From: Kineothrix sp. IPX-CK
GTDB taxonomy: Bacteria; Bacillota; Clostridia; Lachnospirales; Lachnospiraceae
Direction of reading: 5' to 3'
DNA length: 64,000 nucleotides
Assembly: GCF_039134705.1 (NCBI RefSeq)
Contig: NZ_CP146256.1
Location: 806,001-870,000 of the forward strand
The position numbers were made by a program, and so were the translations under genes. Positions 16,706 to 24,982 of the stretch are shown in pieces (positions within the stretch are counted from its first letter, which is position 1; each line of letters opens with the position of its first letter). The notes under the pieces were generated by a model. That model was not told the DNA's origin. It was given only the letters and a program-made list of their open reading frames with translations, and did no database searches.

Positions 16706-17182
16706 ATGAAAAAAATAATATCATCAATATTTTTAGTATTAATTAGTGCGATAACAAGTGCCGTAGCAACGGAAAGATTTTGCAGTAAAGCTACAAAAAA
16801 GGCACAAGAAATGTCGGACAAACATTTGGCTTTATTTTTGTTAATGAACCAGTGGGTTTTAGTAAAGCAAGAAGGGAAAAATTTAAAAGATTATTTTAAT
16901 AAGAACGGTTATAAAACGATTGCTATTTATGGCATGAGTTATGCAGGAGAACGCCTTTTAAGAGAACTGGAAGGTAGTGATGTTACTATAAAGTATGGCA
17001 TTGATAAAAAGGCAGATGTCATTTATTCGGACATAGAAGTGATAAGTGTAGATGAAGATTTAGAGGATGTAGATGTAATTGTAGTAACTCCTATATTTTT
17101 CTTCAATGAAATAGAAGAGGTACTATCAAAGAAAATAGATTGTCCTATTATTTCTCTGGAAGATATATTGTACGATGTATAA
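16706..17182 (+). CDS. Membrane-anchored stand-alone Rossmann-like module
   Basis: 158 residues. The first about 20 residues (KKIISSIFLVLISAITSAVA) form a hydrophobic signal or anchor segment. The rest is one small alpha/beta module: KTIAIYGMSYAGERLLREL, a GIDKK second strand, then DVDVIVVTPIFFFNEI and PIISLED at the end. The same module is fused to a radical SAM enzyme, two GT2s, an FkbM and a DUF4422 protein nearby; here it stands alone. With Lys at both ends of the hydrophobic segment, the module is more likely kept on the cytoplasmic side as a docking or ligand-binding unit than exported. No catalytic residues are recognised. Confidence 0.6.
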   Translation: MKKIISSIFLVLISAITSAVATERFCSKATKKAQEMSDKHLALFLLMNQWVLVKQEGKNLKDYFNKNGYKTIAIYGMSYAGERLLRELEGSDVTIKYGIDKKADVIYSDIEVISVDEDLEDVDVIVVTPIFFFNEIEEVLSKKIDCPIISLEDILYDV

Positions 17183-17249
17183 CAAGAAAGCGATAACTCA
17201 AGAAGAATACACATAAAATTTATACCCTAGGTTTTATGTCAGAGGATTT

Positions 17250-18068
17250 ATGTTGATGAAAGAAATATGTATAGTGATTTTGAATTATATGAATTTTGCT
17301 GAAACAATCCAATGTGTGGACAGTGTGTTAGGACAAAGAGAATGCAATTTTCATATAATAGTTGTGGATAATGGGTCGGATAATGAATCTTTTATGCATC
17401 TTAACAAAAAATATAGATATAATAGTTTGATTACAATAGTCCATACTAATAAAAACTACGGATTTGCAAAAGGAAATAATGTCGGAATTTCTTATGCGAG
17501 AAGGCGTTATAATGCGGAATATGTTCTTTTATTAAATAGTGATACGGTTTTATGTGATAAACTTTATTTAAAAAAGATGATAGATGCAGATGAGCGGGGA
17601 ATAGGAGTTATTGGAAGTAAAATATATTTATTAAACGGGAAAGAACAAAGTAACTATTATGAATATTTTGATTTCCCCGGCACATTATATCGTTATTTAA
17701 GTCTTTGGGCAGCGAAAAGTGGGTGGGATGAAGCTGAGAAATGTTTTCAAAGAAAATTGAAGAGTTTTAAACCAATTAGGATATTGCATGGTTGCGTGCT
17801 TCTATTAACACCGGAATTTTTTAATTATTATGCAGGACTTTATGACAGAACTTTTTTATATGGGGAGGAAATATTACTTTTTTTAGCATGTAAGAAGGTT
17901 GGGATAAAAGAAAAAGAAATAGATAATACATATTTAATTCATAAAGCAGGGCAATCTTCTAGGATATTATATAGTAATAGGAATTCTATCAGGGAAAAGC
18001 TTACTTTAAAATCATATAAGTACATAGTTTGGGAAAGCTTTAAATTATTTAAGAAAGAAATTTTCTGA
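17250..18068 (+). CDS. GT2 family glycosyltransferase (rhamnosyltransferase-like)
   Basis: 272 residues. It contains ICIVILNYMNF, VVDNGSDNES, NKNYGFAKGNNVGI and the metal-binding LLLNSDTVL, a layout shared with WbbL-type rhamnosyl- and related transferases. The GFAxGNN block is diagnostic of that subgroup. There are two in-frame starts, ATG 17250 and ATG 17256; AGAGGA lies about 4 bases before the first. The protein is soluble. It is transcribed with the modular GT2 genes that follow after a 60-base gap. The donor sugar is unproven. Confidence 0.82.
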   Translation: MLMKEICIVILNYMNFAETIQCVDSVLGQRECNFHIIVVDNGSDNESFMHLNKKYRYNSLITIVHTNKNYGFAKGNNVGISYARRRYNAEYVLLLNSDTVLCDKLYLKKMIDADERGIGVIGSKIYLLNGKEQSNYYEYFDFPGTLYRYLSLWAAKSGWDEAEKCFQRKLKSFKPIRILHGCVLLLTPEFFNYYAGLYDRTFLYGEEILLFLACKKVGIKEKEIDNTYLIHKAGQSSRILYSNRNSIREKLTLKSYKYIVWESFKLFKKEIF

Positions 18069-18128
18069 GGGAAAACGGTTAAAATGGTAGATATCAAATA
18101 AACAAAGGAAAAAAGAAAGGTTTTAATT

Positions 18129-19385
18129 ATGGTAAAGGTATCTGTTATTATTCCGGTATATAATGATGAAAAATATATTGTACAGTGTTTAGAAAGTGTT
18201 CTTGATCAGACATTGAAAGATATAGAGATTATTTGTGTTGATGATGGTTCCGCTGATTCATCATACGATATCTTATGTAAATATAGCAGAGAGGATAGCA
18301 GAATAAAAGTTTATCATCAAGAGAACAAAGGTGCAGGCGAAGCCCGTAATCTTGGTATAAATAAATCACAAGGAAGATTTTTGATCTTTTTGGATTCCGA
18401 TGATTTTTGGATTGATAAAGATGGAATTGAAAAAATGTATTCTATCTGTGACAAATACGGACTAAAGGCTTGCGGTAGTAAGAGTAAAAAATTAGAAAAT
18501 GGAAAAGTGTCGGATGAATACTTCTATCGAATAGAACCATCAGATGAAATTTATAGTTATTTGGATTTTCAAATGGATTATGGTTATTGCAGTTTTCTGT
18601 TTTCTAAAGAAGTATTAGTCAATAATGGAGTATTTTTCCCTTTATACAGACGATACCAAGATCCTCCTTTTTTTGCAAAAGCGTTATTTTATGCGGAGCA
18701 ATTTATGATTGCAGACACTGATTTATGCTGTTATAGAAAGTCCAATATAATTCTAAAAATGAATAATAAAAAAATCAAACATTTACTGCTTGGCTTGCTG
18801 GACAATCTGGAATTTGCGGAAAATCATAACTTAGAATTATTATTTGATAAAACGCTTCAACGTTTAGAATATGAATATGGCCATATTATCCTACACGGGG
18901 TTAGTTTGGAAAATATGGAAATTTTGGAATTATTAATCAAAGTTAACACAATTGTAAAAAAGCATTATGATGATAACTATATAATAAGCCCATTAAAAAA
19001 AATATTAACAATAATTGATAATGAATATAATAATTATGAAAGTTATATACAAAACTTAATATTAAAGAATGATAAAATAGTAATATATGGTGCAGGTAAT
19101 TATGCAAAAGCATTTATAAATTATTTAAGAAATCTTAATATTTTAGAGAAAGTAGGATTCATTATAGTCTCTTCAAAGAGAAATAATGAAAAGAAATTGG
19201 AAAATCTGGATATTGTGGAGATCAATGATCTGCCTGATGATTATGATCGTAAGAATCTTATTTTAGTGGCGACAAGCGGAGGCTATTATAGAGAAATAGA
19301 AAAAAAATTACTAGAAAAAGGTTTGTCACATTTCGAATTGTTAGATGATGTTTTTTTGGGTAAACTGGCAGGAGGCTTGTCATAA
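18129..19385 (+). CDS. GT2 glycosyltransferase with C-terminal Rossmann-like module
   Basis: 418 residues. Residues 1-225 are a GT2 domain: VSVIIPVYNDEKYI, VDDGSADSS, GAGEARNLGI and FLDSDDFW. Residues about 315-415 form the recurring module, with IVIYGAGNYAKAF, LILVATSGGYYREI and a short acidic end. The start is ATG 18129 after AAGAAAGG. The fusion of a GT2 to this module is repeated in the next gene, so they may be an old duplication, although their module sequences have diverged. The module could bind a nucleotide-sugar or dock the enzyme to partners; neither is shown. Confidence 0.8.
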   Translation: MVKVSVIIPVYNDEKYIVQCLESVLDQTLKDIEIICVDDGSADSSYDILCKYSREDSRIKVYHQENKGAGEARNLGINKSQGRFLIFLDSDDFWIDKDGIEKMYSICDKYGLKACGSKSKKLENGKVSDEYFYRIEPSDEIYSYLDFQMDYGYCSFLFSKEVLVNNGVFFPLYRRYQDPPFFAKALFYAEQFMIADTDLCCYRKSNIILKMNNKKIKHLLLGLLDNLEFAENHNLELLFDKTLQRLEYEYGHIILHGVSLENMEILELLIKVNTIVKKHYDDNYIISPLKKILTIIDNEYNNYESYIQNLILKNDKIVIYGAGNYAKAFINYLRNLNILEKVGFIIVSSKRNNEKKLENLDIVEINDLPDDYDRKNLILVATSGGYYREIEKKLLEKGLSHFELLDDVFLGKLAGGLS

Positions 19386-19400
19386 TGGGAATGAAGGATA

Positions 19401-20615
19401 ATGGATAAACAAAGAGTTTACATAAGTATTATTGTGCCAATTTACAATTCTGAGAAATACCTGGAGCAATGTATTACAAGTATTATTAATCAAGATCTCA
19501 ACCAGATTGAAATCATTTTGGTTGATGATGGTTCTACAGATTCTTCAGGAAGAATCTGTGATTATTATGCTGGCAGAGATACGAGAATTAGAGTATTTCA
19601 TAAAAAAAATGAGGGATTGGTCAAAGCCAGAAAAACAGGTGTACAAATTGCGACGGGTACATATATCGGTTTTGTAGACAGCGATGACTGGATAGAGAAA
19701 GAGATGTTTTATGAGCTTTACAGGATGGCTGTTTTACATAATGCGGATATTGTGGCCGAAGGGGTAATAGAGGATAGAAATGGAAGCAGGCAATATGTGA
19801 AAAATATGTTGCCTGATGGTATATATAGAGGAGATAAAGAAAGAATATATCTGCTTACCAATATGATGAATTGCGAAGACTATTTTAACCTGGGAATACA
19901 GCCCTATTTATGGAATAAGTTAATTCGTAGAGAATTAGCATTAAAACATATGTTAACAGTAGATGAAGAAATTAGAATTGGTGAGGATGGCGCTGCGCTG
20001 TATCCAATGATGACAGATTCGAACTGCATTGCAGTAACAAGTGGATATCATTATCATTACTGTATAAGAAAAGGCTCTATGATATGGAAAAAAGAGCAGG
20101 GAAATAAAGAATACATAGGTACGTGTCAGCTTTATAAATATTTAAAGTCGAAATTAAATGAGTGCAATGTAATGCCATTATTGGAGAAATCGTTGAGGCG
20201 TTACATAATAAATAATCTTTTGGTTAGAACTTATGAGAGGTATGCCAATTATGGAGCTGACAATGTACTATACCCTTTTAAAGGAGTGAAAAAGGGGGAT
20301 TCGATTATTCTTTATGGTGCAGGTGCTTTTGGTAGAGCTGTCTACGAATATGCATCGGCAAATAATCTGTTGAAGGTGACCTTATGGGTAGACAGAGATG
20401 CTCATTCTTATCAGAATTTGGGATTGCCCGTTAAGCAGATAGATATGGTCCGGCCCGATGAGGGCGTAAAGGTTATTATAGCAGTCTTCAGTGAGACAGC
20501 AGTGAAAAATATTAAAGATTTTTTGCATGGAAAAGGTTTCTTGGAAGAGCAGCTTGTATGGATAACAATAACAGAAAAAGATGAAGATGCCATATTGCTT
20601 AAGTTGATGAATTGA
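19401..20615 (+). CDS. GT2 glycosyltransferase with C-terminal Rossmann-like module
   Basis: 404 residues. The GT2 part has ISIIVPIYNSEKYL, VDDGSTDSSG, GLVKARKTGV and GFVDSDDWIE. The GLVKAR form replaces the usual GxxxAR.xG block. Residues about 300-400 are the shared module: IILYGAGAFGRAVYEY, a VDRD second-strand end and VKVIIAVFSETAV. It lies 15 bases after the preceding modular GT2 and 22 bases before an FkbM enzyme with the same module at its N-terminus. Soluble and cytoplasmic by sequence. Donor and acceptor are unknown. Confidence 0.8.
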   Translation: MDKQRVYISIIVPIYNSEKYLEQCITSIINQDLNQIEIILVDDGSTDSSGRICDYYAGRDTRIRVFHKKNEGLVKARKTGVQIATGTYIGFVDSDDWIEKEMFYELYRMAVLHNADIVAEGVIEDRNGSRQYVKNMLPDGIYRGDKERIYLLTNMMNCEDYFNLGIQPYLWNKLIRRELALKHMLTVDEEIRIGEDGAALYPMMTDSNCIAVTSGYHYHYCIRKGSMIWKKEQGNKEYIGTCQLYKYLKSKLNECNVMPLLEKSLRRYIINNLLVRTYERYANYGADNVLYPFKGVKKGDSIILYGAGAFGRAVYEYASANNLLKVTLWVDRDAHSYQNLGLPVKQIDMVRPDEGVKVIIAVFSETAVKNIKDFLHGKGFLEEQLVWITITEKDEDAILLKLMN

Positions 20616-20637
20616 CTGGGAGATATCGGATAAACGA

Positions 20638-21729
20638 ATGGGGTTAGGTATGTATGAACAACTAAAAGAATTATATGACGCTCTGGCAGATGAAGAGTCA
20701 AAGATGATTTTTAGTCAAAGGCTGCTTTATAGTATGACAGGAAACTGGTCATATATAAAAAATATGCTAATGTATTATCGAGAGAAAGATAAAGATTACT
20801 ATAATCTGTTAGACGTATTGGCAGAACCGGGATTGTTTAGAGATAAAAAAATAGTGCTTTTTGGAACAGGGGTCTGGGGACATGCGCTAAGGAACGTTTT
20901 ATGCCAATGTGGTCTGGAATTTTATGCTTATTGCGATAATGATGGTAATAAAGCAGGGGGCACGATGTATGGTAAGATAATTCTATCAGCGGAAGAATTA
21001 TTTTCAAAACATAGGGATGCACATATTTTGATAGCTACCGATTTATATGAACGAGAGATTTTAGAGCAATTACATCAAGAGTCATTTGATGATGAACAGA
21101 TTATTCGACTATCATATAGTGAAAGAAAGATGTATTTTGACGATGAGATTATACACCCTTTGAAAGAGGAAGTCTTTGTTGACGGAGGCGCTTTTGACGG
21201 GAGTAACTCAATAGAATTTGCCAATTGGTGTAAAGGGAACGTAAAGAAAATATATGCTTTCGAGCCGGACTCGAAGAATATAAAAAAATGCAGGGAGAAT
21301 TTTGAGAAAAATTTAAAATCCGAATTTGAAATTTTGAATGCCGGATTATGGAGCGAGCGGACCATTTTACATTTTTATGAAGAACATAGTGTTGGCTCCA
21401 GGATCGCAGAGGAAGGGACTGCGAGTGTTTCAGTAACAAGTATAGATGAAGCGGTAAAGGAGAATGTGACATTTATTAAGATGGATATAGAAGGATCGGA
21501 ATTGGAAGCATTAAAGGGCGCAGTTAAGACTATACAAAGAGATAAACCCAGGTTGGCTATTTGTCTGTATCATAAACCGGAAGATATAGTTGAAATACCA
21601 CGATTGATTAAGAACTTAGTACCGGAGTATAAATTGTACATTAGACATTATATTCCATACCATTTTGATACGGTGTTATATGCAGTGATTGATAATGAAG
21701 AAACAGATGGTATAGGGAATGAAGAATAA
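20638..21729 (+). CDS. FkbM methyltransferase with N-terminal Rossmann-like module
   Basis: 363 residues. Residues about 65-160 carry the shared module (KIVLFGTGVWGHALRNVL, YCDND, AHILIATDLYE). Residues about 170-355 are an FkbM domain: EVFVDGGAFDGSNSIEF for SAM binding, YAFEPDSKNIKKC and VTFIKMDIEGSELEAL. The start may be ATG 20638 or ATG 20650; neither has a strong ribosome site. The end overlaps the DUF4422 gene by 11 bases. The expected reaction is methyl transfer from SAM to a sugar hydroxyl or phosphate. The linked module suggests that several enzymes of this locus share one ligand or partner. Confidence 0.8.
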   Translation: MGLGMYEQLKELYDALADEESKMIFSQRLLYSMTGNWSYIKNMLMYYREKDKDYYNLLDVLAEPGLFRDKKIVLFGTGVWGHALRNVLCQCGLEFYAYCDNDGNKAGGTMYGKIILSAEELFSKHRDAHILIATDLYEREILEQLHQESFDDEQIIRLSYSERKMYFDDEIIHPLKEEVFVDGGAFDGSNSIEFANWCKGNVKKIYAFEPDSKNIKKCRENFEKNLKSEFEILNAGLWSERTILHFYEEHSVGSRIAEEGTASVSVTSIDEAVKENVTFIKMDIEGSELEALKGAVKTIQRDKPRLAICLYHKPEDIVEIPRLIKNLVPEYKLYIRHYIPYHFDTVLYAVIDNEETDGIGNEE

Positions 21730-22816
21730 TATTGATGATATTTTAATAGCAAATGGAATAGAGCGATTTTCAATATTTGGAGCAGGTATGGTTGCTTCGA
21801 GCGTAGCCGAGATTCTTTTTGTAATGAGAGGTGTACTTCCTTTTTGCTTTGTAGTTTCCGATACAGAGATTAACCCTCAGATGGTTATGGAGCGGCCGGT
21901 TGTGTCGTGGGATGATTATAGCAGAATCAAAAAGGATAATGAGATGCTTCTGATAGCCATCCCGGAGCCTTTGCAGGAAGAAATTGAGGAAAAATGCCGG
22001 AGGGCTGATATAGCATATCGATGTATTACATCTGAAGTGGAAAATATGCTCCTTTATGATTACTATAGTTTAGAGGCACGTTTTCCTGTTTGGGATTCTT
22101 CGAAAAAAATTGCTCAACATCAGGATGCTTCATCAGAATGTAAAATCTATATGGCTTGCGGTCCCTGGGACAAATCGTTAAAAAGGAGCTATGAAATATC
22201 TGGATTTATGTATCCCATTCAAGCGGGAAAAGCCTTATCGGATATAAGAATTGCGGATATCGCAGATGATACCGGAAATAATATTTCTGACAGAAATCCT
22301 TACTACTGTGAGCTGACGGCCCTCTATTGGATTTGGAAAAATACGGGAAACGATTATGCAGGTCTGTGCCATTATCGGCGTTGGTTTGTTTTTCGCGATA
22401 AAGAACTGCCTCAGATGTTAGATAGCGGGGGTGATGTGATTCTGCCGTACCCTTCTATTCAGTATCCGAATGCTGCCGTACATGAGAAGCGATATATAAG
22501 CTGTGCCGTTCGCCAGATAATCCGTGAAGTATTGGCGGAGTGTTCCGTACAAGAGATGCAGTCTTATGAAGCGTTGCTGGAAGACCGGTATATTTATAAT
22601 TTTAATATGCTGATAGCTAAAAAGAAAGTCCTTGATGATTACTGTGAATGGCTGTTTAATATAATTTTTGAAGTAGAGCAGCGGTGCATTGAGAAACAGA
22701 TAGTAATCGAAAAAAGACAGCAGGGATATTGGGGAGAAGTTCTTTTATCTTATTACTTTATGAAAAAGAGAACGGATTTGAAGGTGATTCATATAGGAAG
22801 AACAATACTCATATAG
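21719..22816 (+). CDS. DUF4422 glycosyltransferase-like protein with Rossmann-like module
   Basis: 365 residues. Residues 10-115 are the recurring module (FSIFGAGMVASSVAEI, EMLLIAIPEPLQEE). Residues about 140-360 match DUF4422, seen in capsule transferases: CKIYMACGPWDK, YPIQAGKAL, DRNPYYCELTALYWIWKN, GLCHYRRWF and FNMLIAKKKV. The YCELTALYWIWKN and HYRR motifs are the strongest family marks. It overlaps the FkbM gene, so the two are probably made together. Members are thought to be retaining or inverting hexosyltransferases of capsule synthesis; the sugar is unknown. Confidence 0.82.
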   Translation: MKNNIDDILIANGIERFSIFGAGMVASSVAEILFVMRGVLPFCFVVSDTEINPQMVMERPVVSWDDYSRIKKDNEMLLIAIPEPLQEEIEEKCRRADIAYRCITSEVENMLLYDYYSLEARFPVWDSSKKIAQHQDASSECKIYMACGPWDKSLKRSYEISGFMYPIQAGKALSDIRIADIADDTGNNISDRNPYYCELTALYWIWKNTGNDYAGLCHYRRWFVFRDKELPQMLDSGGDVILPYPSIQYPNAAVHEKRYISCAVRQIIREVLAECSVQEMQSYEALLEDRYIYNFNMLIAKKKVLDDYCEWLFNIIFEVEQRCIEKQIVIEKRQQGYWGEVLLSYYFMKKRTDLKVIHIGRTILI

Positions 22817-22847
22817 CAAAATATAAGAGATAACATTGAAAAGTGAA

Positions 22848-23939
22848 ATGATGAAAAGAAGATATGATATGAATGACAATAAATTGTATATAGCACAATT
22901 GCATAAGGTGATTGAGAGATGTGACTTTTTAGAGGAATTAGAAAATAAGTCCATTTTAATTACAGGAGCTACTGGAATGGTCGGCACCTGTATGATAGAC
23001 CTCCTGCAGGAATATGACACTCTTAAGCATGCGAATATCGGTATCGTTGCCATTGCGAGAAATGGCAGGCATATGCAGGAAACTTTTGACCGTTATGCAG
23101 ATAAGGCGAATTTGGTATGTGTGGTTGGAGATGTTAATCAATCCATGCCTCAGACTGGCAAGATAGATTACATTATTCATGCTGCCAGCAATACACATCC
23201 GCTAGCTTATGCGTCAGATCCAATCGGTACGATACAGACCAACGTGCTTGGGCTCAAGAATCTGTTAGACTTTGCGGCGGAAAAAAAAGTAAAGCGAATG
23301 GTATTTCTGTCTTCTGTAGAGATATACGGAGAAAATAGAGGAGATGCGGAGCGCTTTGCGGAAGATTATTGCGGTTATCTGGACTGCAATACCTTGCGTG
23401 CAGGGTACCCTGAAGGGAAGAGAGTAGGAGAAGCATTGTGCCAGGCATACCGTAAGCATTACGGGCTTGATATTGTAATCCCCCGTTTAAGCCGGCTTTA
23501 TGGACCAACTATGCGTATGTCCGATACAAAAGCAATCAGCCAGTTTATTAAAAAAGCAGCTGCAGGTGAAGATATTGTATTAAAGAGCGGAGGAAATCAA
23601 CTTTATTCCTATACCTACGTAGTGGATGCGGTATCCGCTATATTACATATTCTCTGCAAGGGAAAAGATGGAGAGGCTTATAATGTATCCGATATGGATT
23701 CGGAGATAACTTTGAAAGATTTAGCCGGTATATTAGCAGATGAGGCTCACACGAGAGTAATCTTTGATTTGCCTGATGAGCAGGAGCGTCAGGGCTATTC
23801 CTCTGCAACAAAGGCTTTGCTGGATGCCGGGAAGCTGGAAAAGCTGGGCTGGAGCGCAGATACCGGTTTCAACGAGGGTTTGACAACGACTTTGAGCTCA
23901 ATTTCTTTAAAATATAGCAGAAGTATCTTAAACCTTTAA
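22848..23939 (+). CDS. NAD-dependent epimerase/dehydratase (extended SDR)
   Basis: 363 residues from ATG 22848; TTG 22836 and ATG 22869 are alternatives and none has a strong ribosome site. The Rossmann loop ITGATGMVGTCM, the IIHAASNTH motif, FLSSVEIYGE and the active-site pair YPEGK (YxxxK) are all intact, followed by PRLSRLYGP. This is the pattern of NDP-sugar 4,6-dehydratases, 4-epimerases and UDP-glucuronate decarboxylases. The IYGENRG and DCNTLRAGYPEGKR details are typical of a group common in Clostridia glycan loci, but the substrate is not settled. It would supply a modified nucleotide sugar to the transferases upstream. Confidence 0.82.
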   Translation: MMKRRYDMNDNKLYIAQLHKVIERCDFLEELENKSILITGATGMVGTCMIDLLQEYDTLKHANIGIVAIARNGRHMQETFDRYADKANLVCVVGDVNQSMPQTGKIDYIIHAASNTHPLAYASDPIGTIQTNVLGLKNLLDFAAEKKVKRMVFLSSVEIYGENRGDAERFAEDYCGYLDCNTLRAGYPEGKRVGEALCQAYRKHYGLDIVIPRLSRLYGPTMRMSDTKAISQFIKKAAAGEDIVLKSGGNQLYSYTYVVDAVSAILHILCKGKDGEAYNVSDMDSEITLKDLAGILADEAHTRVIFDLPDEQERQGYSSATKALLDAGKLEKLGWSADTGFNEGLTTTLSSISLKYSRSILNL

Positions 23940-23962
23940 ATGAACAAGAAAGGATAAAAAAC

Positions 23963-24325
23963 ATGGGACAATTACGAGAAGAACAAAAAGAAGCATTACA
24001 AGTAGCGAAGGATTATCTGGTAAAGTTGATTGCAGGAATGGAAAGCCTTGTACCTGAACTGAGAGGCGATAGGAAGGAAGACACCGATGATTTCCTGAAG
24101 CAATGCCTGAATGGCTTTAACTGGACGATACAGATTTATAATAGAACATCGGACTTAATTAATGAAGGTAAGATCCGCATTGTGAAGACGGAAGTAAACG
24201 AAAGTATTTTGAGGTTCAATGAAGCGATGCAGAGCAAGAATAATAGAAAAGTAGCGGAAGTTTTAGAAAAAGATATCATTGTATTTCTGAATAATTTTTC
24301 GAAAGCGATTGATGAAGTGCTGTAA
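23963..24325 (+). CDS. Small helical protein of unknown function
   Basis: 120 residues, mostly charged alpha helix with no signal peptide or membrane segment. It begins MGQLREEQKEALQVAKDYL and ends with a FLNNFSKAIDEVL helix. AAAGGA precedes the ATG by 7 bases, and the gene follows the SDR by 23 bases, so it closes the glycan operon. No family is recognised. The size and helix pattern suggest a small adaptor or chaperone-like bundle; that is only a guess. It is followed by an AT-rich region with a new promoter. Confidence 0.6.
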   Translation: MGQLREEQKEALQVAKDYLVKLIAGMESLVPELRGDRKEDTDDFLKQCLNGFNWTIQIYNRTSDLINEGKIRIVKTEVNESILRFNEAMQSKNNRKVAEVLEKDIIVFLNNFSKAIDEVL

Positions 24326-24410
24326 AGAATTCTTATTGAAAGCATTTTATTTGAAATTTATATTTTTAAAGAAAAAATGTGAAAAAATGATAAAAAAAAT
24401 AAAAAATCTA

Positions 24411-24439
24411 TTTACTTTTTAGGAAATGTGTAGTATACT
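24411..24439 (+). promoter_or_regulatory. Sigma-A type promoter of the small RNA candidate
   Basis: TTTACT at 24411-24416 and TATACT at 24434-24439 are separated by 17 bases, near consensus for the housekeeping sigma factor, in an AT-rich upstream stretch. Transcription would start near 24446 and run into the terminator about 130-170 bases downstream, with no gene in between. Confidence 0.65.
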
Positions 24440-24445
24440 TACTAT

Positions 24446-24622
24446 CATGGGAAGGTAATAAATGGTAATTTGCTTATATGTGAAGTATATTTTTCGATAC
24501 TAAGCTGTGATGTGTAAAAGGGGATGTTTATATAGGATTAGTATCGGATTGTATGTTTTGTATAAGCTAATTATAAGTTCCGTAGGAAATGAAAAGTTTC
24601 CTGCGGAATTTTTTATATAATA
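24446..24622 (+). ncRNA. Candidate structured small RNA
   Basis: The stretch lies between a good promoter and an intrinsic terminator, so it would form an independent transcript of about 175 bases. CGATACTAA at 24495-24503 pairs perfectly with TTAGTATCG at 24538-24546, closing an internal domain, and the terminator hairpin forms the 3' end. A 13-codon frame (ATG 24462, MVICLYVKYIFRY) with an upstream GGAAGG could be translated or may be chance. I do not recognise it as 6S, SRP, RNase P, tmRNA or a known riboswitch. It could also be the leader of a lost gene. Confidence 0.5.
24578..24622 (+). terminator. Intrinsic terminator of the small RNA candidate
   Basis: Stem TTCCGTAGGAAA (24578-24589) pairs with TTTCCTGCGGAA (24597-24608) with one G-T pair, a 7-base loop, and is followed by a run of six T. 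It ends the transcript from the promoter at 24411-24439. Confidence 0.85.
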
Positions 24623-24676
24623 GGAAAATGTTCCTATTACATAAATATGGCTGCACACCTTTGTTCTAGTGTACCC

Positions 24677-24953
24677 TACCATCGTTTGACAAGGTCTTAC
24701 ACGCCCTGAGCCATGAAATTTCCCTGATTTTCTGCGTTGTCCTCAATCGGCGTACGTCCAGTACGCCTCAATCGTCCGCCTTGAAAATTAGGAAAATTTA
24801 TATGGTCAGGGTCGAAGAGTCGGAAAGAGACAAATTTTCGTTTCTGCAAGGCACTTGACTAACGCGTACTGGACGTACGCGGAACAAAAGTAACGCAGTA
24901 GAAACAAAAATTTGTCCTTATCCGACCGTGTGTGACCTCGTCAAACGATGGTA
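24677..24953. mobile_element. MITE-like inverted-repeat element, 277 bp
   Basis: The ends TACCATCGTTTGAC (24677) and GTCAAACGATGGTA (to 24953) are perfect inverted repeats, and pairing continues imperfectly inward (AGGTC/GACCT, CACGC region). Inside, GGCGTACGTCCAGTACGCC at 24749-24767 is itself a near-palindrome; its reverse complement core recurs at 24863-24881. The whole piece could fold into a large cruciform. There is no open reading frame of note. The outer TA on both sides fits a TA target duplication as in mariner-type MITEs, but this is not proven. Confidence 0.6.
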
Positions 24954-24982
24954 ATATAAGTTAAGCATTAATGGAAATTCCA

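Larger units (their letters stand above)
24326..24982. other. Intergenic region with RNA unit and inverted-repeat element
   Basis: This 657-base gap contains no supported protein gene. In order it holds an AT-rich stretch, a promoter-like pair (24411-24439), a structured RNA candidate ending in an intrinsic terminator (24578-24616), a second small hairpin at 24623-24641, and a 277-base inverted-repeat element (24677-24953). The right end shows AAGCATTAA at 24963-24971, which pairs with TTAATGCTT inside the next gene, a possible terminator for that reverse-strand gene. Confidence 0.6.

Noticed and set aside
24446..24622. Identity of the RNA candidate as 6S RNA or a known riboswitch
   Set aside because: No long open-bubble duplex as in 6S RNA and no known aptamer core was recognised; it is left unnamed.
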